From contig PFUQ01000154.1 of NCBI GenBank assembly GCA_002790175.1, forward strand, positions 3,311 to 16,682: a stretch of 13,372 nt of DNA. The letters run 5' to 3'. Within the stretch, counting starts at the first letter, position 1. Each line of letters begins with the position of its first letter. Source of the stretch: Flavobacteriales bacterium CG_4_9_14_3_um_filter_32_8. Its GTDB lineage: Bacteria > Bacteroidota > Bacteroidia > Flavobacteriales_E > Vicingaceae. The translations under genes and the position numbers were made by a program. The notes below the pieces were generated by a model. The model saw only the letters and a list, made by a program, of their open reading frames with translations. It had not been told where the DNA came from and made no database searches. Positions 6,895-11,239 of the stretch are shown in pieces.

Positions 6895-7214
6895 AAATAA
6901 CTCATCCAGCAAGAAAAAGATACAGAGAAGAAATTTTAAATTACCTACTCGATAACTTTAGCTTTGAAAGAGCTTTAAAAATAAACGATAACATTACAGA
7001 ATTGGTAGCCACACTATCAACAATACCAGAAAGAGGAACTCTAGAACAACAGCTAGAAAATTACCATCAGAAGTTTAGATTTATATTACATAAAGAAACT
7101 CGAAACTTGGAGATAAAGATTATTTATTACGTAAATCAATCTATTAAAAAAGTTTATGTTACCGACTTTTTTCCTGTATTGATGTATCCTGAAAAATTAA
7201 AAAGAAGGAACTAA
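6867..7214 (+). CDS. RelE/ParE-superfamily toxin
   Basis: A 115-residue protein of the RelE/ParE fold. Seen in order: an opening strand EIEITHPARKRYREEILNYL, a helical hairpin (FSFERALKINDNITELVATL), the IPERG turn with a strand KFRFILHKETRNLEIKIIYYV, and the ending KKVYVTDFFPVLMYPEKLK, which is the characteristic tail of the Bacteroidota RelE/ParE group. Whether it cuts mRNA (RelE-like) or acts on gyrase (ParE-like) cannot be read from sequence. The ATG at 6867 overlaps the antitoxin by 28 nt, consistent with coupled translation. The gene ends 5 nt before the bioF start, placing the pair inside the biotin cluster. Confidence 0.85.
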   Translation: MVEQQHYEIEITHPARKRYREEILNYLLDNFSFERALKINDNITELVATLSTIPERGTLEQQLENYHQKFRFILHKETRNLEIKIIYYVNQSIKKVYVTDFFPVLMYPEKLKRRN

Positions 7215-7219
7215 CAAAT

Positions 7220-8782
7220 TTGAACCTTCACTATCAACATATCCAAAATCAAGTTGACAAACGAAAGCAAGAAAATGCCTTTCGTGAATTAAAACAACAA
7301 GGGGTTTCAACCACTTGTCTTATAGATTTTTGTTCCAACGATTATTTGGGTTTTGCTAAAGAAAAAGAAATTCATCTTCAACAAGGGGTTTCAACCCCTT
7401 GTTATGGTGGCACAACAGGTTCTCGGCTAATTTCTGGGAATTATCAAATAACAGAAGATGTTGAAAATTATTTGGCTAATTTTTACCAATCGGAAGCTGC
7501 TTTAATTTTTAATTCTGGATACAATGCCAATGTTGGTTTATTTCAATGTTTGCCACAACGTACCGACACCATTATTTACGATGAATACATTCATGCTTCC
7601 ATACGGGATGGAATTAAATTAAGTAATGCCAAAAACTTTGCTTTTGAGCATAATAATACAACTGCTTTAGAGCAAAAATTAGCTCAAACCACCGGTTTAG
7701 TTTATGTGGTGGTAGAATCTATTTATTCGATGGATGGCGATGCTGCTCCATTAAGTGAAATTGCTAAAATTTGCAAGGAACAACATGCTGCATTAATTGT
7801 TGATGAGGCTCATGCTGTTGGAATTTTCGGAAATGGGAGAGGTCTGGTTGCTGAACTAAGTTTAGAAAAAGAGGTCTTTGCACGAATTATAACTTTCGGT
7901 AAAGCTTTTGGCGGACATGGTGCAGCAGTGTTAGGAAGCAAAATTTTACGTGATTATTTAATCAATTTTTCTAGAGCGTTTATTTATACCACAGCCTTGC
8001 CCTTGTCGAGCATAATAACTATTAAAAACGCACACGAATTTTTACTAAAAAATTTAAATAGAATTGAAGAGTTAAAAGACCTGATTTCATATTTTAAAGA
8101 TAAATCAAACTCCCTTCCGTCAGCTGACGGATTGGGGTGGGCTTCTGATAGTGCCATTCAATGCATCATAATCTCTGGAAATAACGAAGTAAAACAATTG
8201 GCAGAAAATATCCAAAAAAATGGTTTTGATGTGCGACCAATTCTAAGTCCAACTGTTCCAAAAGGTAGGGAACGACTAAGAATTTGTTTGCATAGTTTTA
8301 ACTCGAAAGACGAGATTGATAGACTAATCACCCACCTTAATCCTCCATCAAGGGAGGAAACCACAACGGAGGACACTTCTCTTCGTCAGCTGACGGAAGT
8401 TGGAGGGGTGAACAACAACAATTTCTACAACAAAAACTTAAAAACTTTTGTTCGTAAGAATAGAAAAACTATGACAAAAGCAGAATCAAAAATTTGGAAC
8501 GATTTATTGAGAAAAAATCAATGTTTTGGATTACGATTTTTAAGACAACGACCTATTTTAGATTATATCGTCGATTTTATGTGTCCTGAATTGAAATTAA
8601 TTATAGAAATTGACGGTTATTCGCACCATTTTGAAGAAGTATTTGAAAATGATTTTATCAGACAAAAAGCAATTGAAAATTTAGGTTACCATTTTTTGCG
8701 ATTTACTGATGATGATGTAATGAAGGATTTTGATAATGTTATAAGAACTTTTGAAATATATCTAGAAAATAAAAAAGAATAA
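7220..8782 (+). CDS. bioF: BioF (8-amino-7-oxononanoate synthase) fused to a DUF559 nuclease domain
   Basis: A 520-residue fusion. Residues 1-370 are BioF, the PLP enzyme condensing pimeloyl-thioester with alanine. SNDYLGF (39-45), TGSRLISGN (66-74), DEAHAVG (195-201), the PLP lysine Lys228 in TFGKAFGGHG, and SPTVPKGRERLRICLHSF are intact. Residues 371-397 are a linker encoded by a DNA repeat. Residues about 405-520 are a DUF559 (PD-(D/E)XK, Vsr-like) domain: MTKAESKIWNDLLR, RFLRQRPILDYIVDF, then E463-I-D465-G-YSHH as probable active-site residues, and GYHFLRFTDDDV. Normal BioF is about 370-390 residues and carries no nuclease. Palindromic repeats also encode residues 26-33, 54-61 and about 299-307. 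The only start is TTG at 7220; an in-frame TGA lies a few codons upstream and no ATG intervenes. The nuclease might also be made alone from GTG 8408. Confidence 0.92.
   Translation: MNLHYQHIQNQVDKRKQENAFRELKQQGVSTTCLIDFCSNDYLGFAKEKEIHLQQGVSTPCYGGTTGSRLISGNYQITEDVENYLANFYQSEAALIFNSGYNANVGLFQCLPQRTDTIIYDEYIHASIRDGIKLSNAKNFAFEHNNTTALEQKLAQTTGLVYVVVESIYSMDGDAAPLSEIAKICKEQHAALIVDEAHAVGIFGNGRGLVAELSLEKEVFARIITFGKAFGGHGAAVLGSKILRDYLINFSRAFIYTTALPLSSIITIKNAHEFLLKNLNRIEELKDLISYFKDKSNSLPSADGLGWASDSAIQCIIISGNNEVKQLAENIQKNGFDVRPILSPTVPKGRERLRICLHSFNSKDEIDRLITHLNPPSREETTTEDTSLRQLTEVGGVNNNNFYNKNLKTFVRKNRKTMTKAESKIWNDLLRKNQCFGLRFLRQRPILDYIVDFMCPELKLIIEIDGYSHHFEEVFENDFIRQKAIENLGYHFLRFTDDDVMKDFDNVIRTFEIYLENKKE
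7295..7318 (+). repeat. Palindromic repeat family A, copy 1 (inside bioF)
   Basis: CAACAAGGGGTTTCAACC followed by ACTTGT. The arms ACAAGGGGTT and AACCACTTGT pair with one mismatch around a TC centre. It encodes QQGVSTTC in BioF, just before the conserved IDFCSNDYLG. It is 23/24 identical to the copy 84 nt downstream and in the same frame. Confidence 0.85.
7379..7402 (+). repeat. Palindromic repeat family A, copy 2 (inside bioF)
   Basis: CAACAAGGGGTTTCAACC followed by CCTTGT, with perfect 10-bp arms (ACAAGGGGTT at 7381-7390 and AACCCCTTGT at 7393-7402) and a TC centre. It encodes QQGVSTPC, ending just before the conserved TTGSRLISGN of BioF. The extra TT/AA pairs make this a tight hairpin in mRNA. 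Confidence 0.88.
8111..8140 (+). repeat. Palindromic repeat family B, short copy (inside bioF)
   Basis: Its core TCCGTCAGCTGACGGA (8116-8131) is a perfect 16-bp palindrome identical to the core in the 8783-8895 element, flanked by CCC on the left and GGGGTGGG on the right. It encodes the LPSADGLGW stretch of BioF, just before the conserved SDSAIQCI. Only the core and G/C-rich flanks are shared with the longer copies, so it is either a trimmed copy or a shorter subfamily. Confidence 0.85.
8327..8411 (+). repeat. Family B long repeat, copy 1: linker between BioF and nuclease
   Basis: An 85-bp unit starting ATCACCCACC and ending GGAGGGGTGA. Inside are a 6-bp hairpin (TCCTCC 8341-8346 with GGAGGA 8353-8358), the block CCACAACGGAGGA (8361-8373), and the palindrome core CGTCAGCTGACG (8384-8395). 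Bases 8361-8411 match 8845-8894 with two substitutions and a one-base indel, plus at most one more difference. It is translated as THLNPPSREE, TTTEDTSLRQ and LTEVGGV, replacing the expected end of BioF. Confidence 0.85.
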
Positions 8783-8895
8783 ATCACCCACCCTTCCCTC
8801 CCTCTAGGGAGGGAACTATAACGAAAAAAACCAAAAAGGGAAATCCACAACGGAGGATACTCTCTCCGTCAGCTGACGGAAGTTGGAGGGGTGAT
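8783..8895 (+). repeat. Family B long repeat, copy 2 (bioF-bioD gap)
   Basis: A 113-bp MITE-like unit: ATCACCC (8783-8789) at one end and GGGTGAT (8889-8895) at the other. It contains a strong hairpin (TTCCCTCCC 8794-8802, loop TCTA, GGGAGGGAA 8807-8815) and the perfect palindrome TCCGTCAGCTGACGGA (8865-8880). It starts directly after the fusion-gene stop and fills nearly all of the gap to bioD. The hairpin could lower expression of bioD and bioA, though no T run follows it. Confidence 0.85.
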
Positions 8896-8912
8896 TAATT
8901 AATAAAAAAAAT

Positions 8913-9521
8913 ATGAAACGATACTTTATAACAGGAATAGGAACAAACATTGGTAAAACAATAGTTTCGGCAATTTTAACAGAAGCTTTGGAAGCCGATT
9001 ACTGGAAACCAATACAAGCTGGTGATTTAGAATTTTCTGATAGTTTAAAAGTTGAAAGTTTGATTTCAAATACCAAAACTAAAATACATCCAGAAGCATA
9101 TCGACTTAACCAACCCATGTCGCCACATTTAGCTGCTAAATTGGATAATGTTATTATTGATTTAAATAAAATTACTCTTCCAAAAACCACTAACCATATA
9201 ATTATTGAAGGAGCTGGAGGTTTAATGGTTCCTTTAAATAAGGAAGAGCTGGTTATCGACTTAATTAAAAAACTGGATGCAGAAGTTATTCTAGTTTCAC
9301 AAAATTATTTGGGGAGCATCAATCATACTTTGCTTAGTTTAGAAAGTTTGAAAGTTAGAAACTTAAAAGTGAAAGGAATTATTTTTAATGGTGATGAAAA
9401 TAAAGCTTCAGAAAAATATATCTTGAATTATTCTAGAGTAAGATGTTTAGGAAGAATACAGCAACATAATTCCATAAATAAAGAAGTAGTTTTGGGTTAT
9501 AAATCGATATTTAAAAATTGA
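8913..9521 (+). CDS. bioD: Dethiobiotin synthetase BioD
   Basis: A 202-residue P-loop enzyme that uses ATP and CO2 to close the ureido ring of dethiobiotin on diaminopelargonate. The P-loop is GIGTNIGKT (8-16), Lys32 lies in WKPIQAG, the family QPMSPHLAA segment is at about 67-75, and the switch-type IIIEGAGGLMVPL at about 96-108. The C-terminal nucleotide-specificity segment is shorter than in E. coli BioD (225 aa), which is usual in this phylum. The ATG follows an A-rich leader 17 nt after the family B repeat. Its stop TGA overlaps the bioA ATG by one base, so bioD and bioA are translationally coupled. Confidence 0.96.
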   Translation: MKRYFITGIGTNIGKTIVSAILTEALEADYWKPIQAGDLEFSDSLKVESLISNTKTKIHPEAYRLNQPMSPHLAAKLDNVIIDLNKITLPKTTNHIIIEGAGGLMVPLNKEELVIDLIKKLDAEVILVSQNYLGSINHTLLSLESLKVRNLKVKGIIFNGDENKASEKYILNYSRVRCLGRIQQHNSINKEVVLGYKSIFKN

Positions 9522-10786
9522 TGAGTTTAAAAGAAAAAGACAAAAAATACATTTGGCACCCGTTCGATCAAATGAAAGGAGCTAATATTATTCCTATTGT
9601 TAAAGGGGAAGGAACTTATGTTTTTGATGAAAATGGCAAAAAATACATTGATGGGTTTTCGAGCTGGTGGGTAAATGTTCATGGGCATACTCATCCGTAT
9701 ATTGCTCAAAAAATTGCAGAACAAGCAAGTGTTTTAGAGCATGTTGCTTTTGGCGGATTTACTCATCCTCAAGCTGTAAAACTTGCCGAACGTTTAGTGA
9801 ATTTATTGCCACAAAAAATAGAAAAAGTATTTTTTTCCGATAATGGTTCAACAGCTAACGAAATTGCACTGAAAATAGCTATGCAATATTGGTTTAATAG
9901 AGGTAAAAAACGGAATGTATTCATTGCCTTAGAAAATGATTATCATGGCGATACTTTTGGTAGCATGAGTGTCACTACTAGAGGATATTTTAATGAACCT
10001 TTTGAACCCTATCTTTTTGATGTCCAATTTATTGAAGCTCCAACGACTAAAAATAGGGTAGAAGTATTAACAAAACTAGAAGATTTATTAAAAGAGAATA
10101 ATGTTGCAGCATTTATTTTCGAACCTATTGTGCAAGGTGCCGCAGGAATGTTAATGCATTCGCCAGAAATATTATCAGAATTGATTGGGTTGTGTGAAAA
10201 ATACAATGTGTTAACTATAGCGGATGAGGTTTTTACAGGATTTGGAAGAACTGGAAAGCTGTTTGCAGTAGATTTTTTACAAAACAAACCAGACATCATT
10301 TGTTTGTCGAAAGGAATAACTGGTGGGTTTATGCCTTTAGGAATTACAGCAGTTTCTGATAAAATTTTTCAAGCTTTTTATTCAGATGATAAAAAACATA
10401 CCTTTTTACATGGACATTCTTATACAGGAAACCCCTTGGCTTGTGCTGCTGCAAATGCATCTTTAGATATTTTTGAGCAAGAAGATGTTTTTGGATTAAT
10501 TAAGGAGATTTCTAATATGCAATCGGAATTTGTAGATGCTATAAAAAACCATTCAAAAATAAGAACCGCAAGAAGTTTTGGAACCATTGCAGCTATTGAA
10601 TTGGAAAGTAATCAAGAAACTTCCTATTTTAATGAAATTGGTAAAGATGCTTACCATGGGTTATTAACAAAGGGAATAATTTTAAGACCGCTTGGAAATG
10701 TGATAGTGATTGTTCCTCCTTATTGTATAAAAAAAGAAGATTTAAATTATATTTATTCTGAATTAAAAAATTATTTAGAAAACTGA
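9521..10786 (+). CDS. bioA: Adenosylmethionine-8-amino-7-oxononanoate aminotransferase BioA
   Basis: A 421-residue class III PLP aminotransferase that moves the amino group of S-adenosylmethionine onto 7-keto-8-aminopelargonate. Seen in order: KKYIWHPFDQM near the N-terminus, SSWWVNVHGHTHPYI, DNGSTANEIALKIA, NDYHGDTFGSMS, ADEVFTGFGRTG with the PLP-binding Asp235, the PLP lysine Lys264 in LSKGITGGFMPLG, and HGHSYTGNPLACAAA. All are typical of BioA rather than a BioK or ornithine enzyme. I place the start at ATG 9521, which overlaps the bioD stop as TGATG; the TTG one codon earlier is less likely. Its 3' end overlaps the convergent small gene by 16 nt, with no hairpin terminator in between. Confidence 0.97.
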   Translation: MSLKEKDKKYIWHPFDQMKGANIIPIVKGEGTYVFDENGKKYIDGFSSWWVNVHGHTHPYIAQKIAEQASVLEHVAFGGFTHPQAVKLAERLVNLLPQKIEKVFFSDNGSTANEIALKIAMQYWFNRGKKRNVFIALENDYHGDTFGSMSVTTRGYFNEPFEPYLFDVQFIEAPTTKNRVEVLTKLEDLLKENNVAAFIFEPIVQGAAGMLMHSPEILSELIGLCEKYNVLTIADEVFTGFGRTGKLFAVDFLQNKPDIICLSKGITGGFMPLGITAVSDKIFQAFYSDDKKHTFLHGHSYTGNPLACAAANASLDIFEQEDVFGLIKEISNMQSEFVDAIKNHSKIRTARSFGTIAAIELESNQETSYFNEIGKDAYHGLLTKGIILRPLGNVIVIVPPYCIKKEDLNYIYSELKNYLEN

Positions 10787-11112
10787 TTTTTTTTTGATTG
10801 TTTGATTAATTCAGTACTAATTCTTTTATAAATATCTTCTTTATCAAATCTTGAAATTTTAAATTGATAGTTCCTAAAACAACAAAAAATCCAAGAAATT
10901 AACACCCCAACTACTAAGGATAGTATAACGGTAAAAAATATATCTTTTAATACATATTTAGAAAATAGTTCAAACGAAACGATAAACGAAACTAAAAAAA
11001 GAACAGAAAGTTCGAACCAATTTAAAACTACTTTAATTTTAAGTTCTATATATTCTTTTTTAAACAACCTATCCCTTTCATCATACCCTAATTTTATTTC
11101 TGATGTTGCCAT
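10771..11112 (-). CDS. Small two-helix membrane protein, unknown function
   Basis: A 113-residue protein I do not recognise. A charged N-terminal segment (residues 1-30, with YDERDRLFKKEYIELKIK) is followed by two hydrophobic helices at about 32-50 and 57-79, then a basic tail (RNYQFKISRFDKEDIYKRI). Both ends would lie in the cytoplasm, giving a helical-hairpin topology. Two adjacent cysteines sit at the end of helix 2. The start ATG at 11112 has no clear TAnnTTTG box upstream. It overlaps the end of bioA tail-to-tail by 16 nt. The length, two clean membrane segments and absence of a competing frame support it as real. Confidence 0.6.
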   Translation of the reverse strand: MATSEIKLGYDERDRLFKKEYIELKIKVVLNWFELSVLFLVSFIVSFELFSKYVLKDIFFTVILSLVVGVLISWIFCCFRNYQFKISRFDKEDIYKRISTELIKQSKKNQFSK

Positions 11113-11175
11113 GTTTTTTGCTAACTATTTAATAGCTATAAAAATATAAGAAAACTTTATAAAAATAAACAGTAG

Positions 11176-11204
11176 AACTCAGTAATTTTCAACTCAGTAA
11201 TTTT
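11176..11204. repeat. Two-copy 15-bp direct repeat
   Basis: AACTCAGTAATTTT occurs at 11176-11189 and 11191-11204, separated by one C. It lies in the 127-bp gap (11113-11239) between two minus-strand genes, just beyond the stop codon of the M1 peptidase gene. No other function is visible there. Confidence 0.7.
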
Positions 11205-11239
11205 ACGTAAGGGTGGTATGATGTTATAATAATTATCAG

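Larger units (their letters stand above)
8327..8895 (+). mobile_element. Candidate nuclease-carrying palindromic-repeat element
   Basis: A 569-bp composite: long repeat copy 1 (8327-8411), a DUF559 nuclease reading frame (8408-8782), then long repeat copy 2 (8783-8895) in the same orientation. Copy 2 begins at the base after the nuclease TAA, so the three parts fit together without slack. Both repeats begin ATCACCCACC and end GGGGTGA, giving ATCACCC/GGGTGAT inverted ends for the whole and for copy 2. No transposase is present and I see no clear target duplication. That the nuclease helps the repeats spread is inference; Vsr-like and homing-type nucleases that promote copying of DNA around a cut are the nearest known analogy. 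Confidence 0.55.

Noticed and set aside
7295..7402. Two 24-bp repeats separated by 60 bp, resembling a minimal CRISPR array
   Set aside because: The 60-bp 'spacer' encodes the conserved IDFCSNDYLGFA segment of BioF in frame, there are only two copies, and no cas gene is present.
9518..9520. TTG as bioA start
   Set aside because: The ATG immediately following (9521) overlaps the bioD stop as TGATG, the usual coupled arrangement, so the TTG adds nothing.
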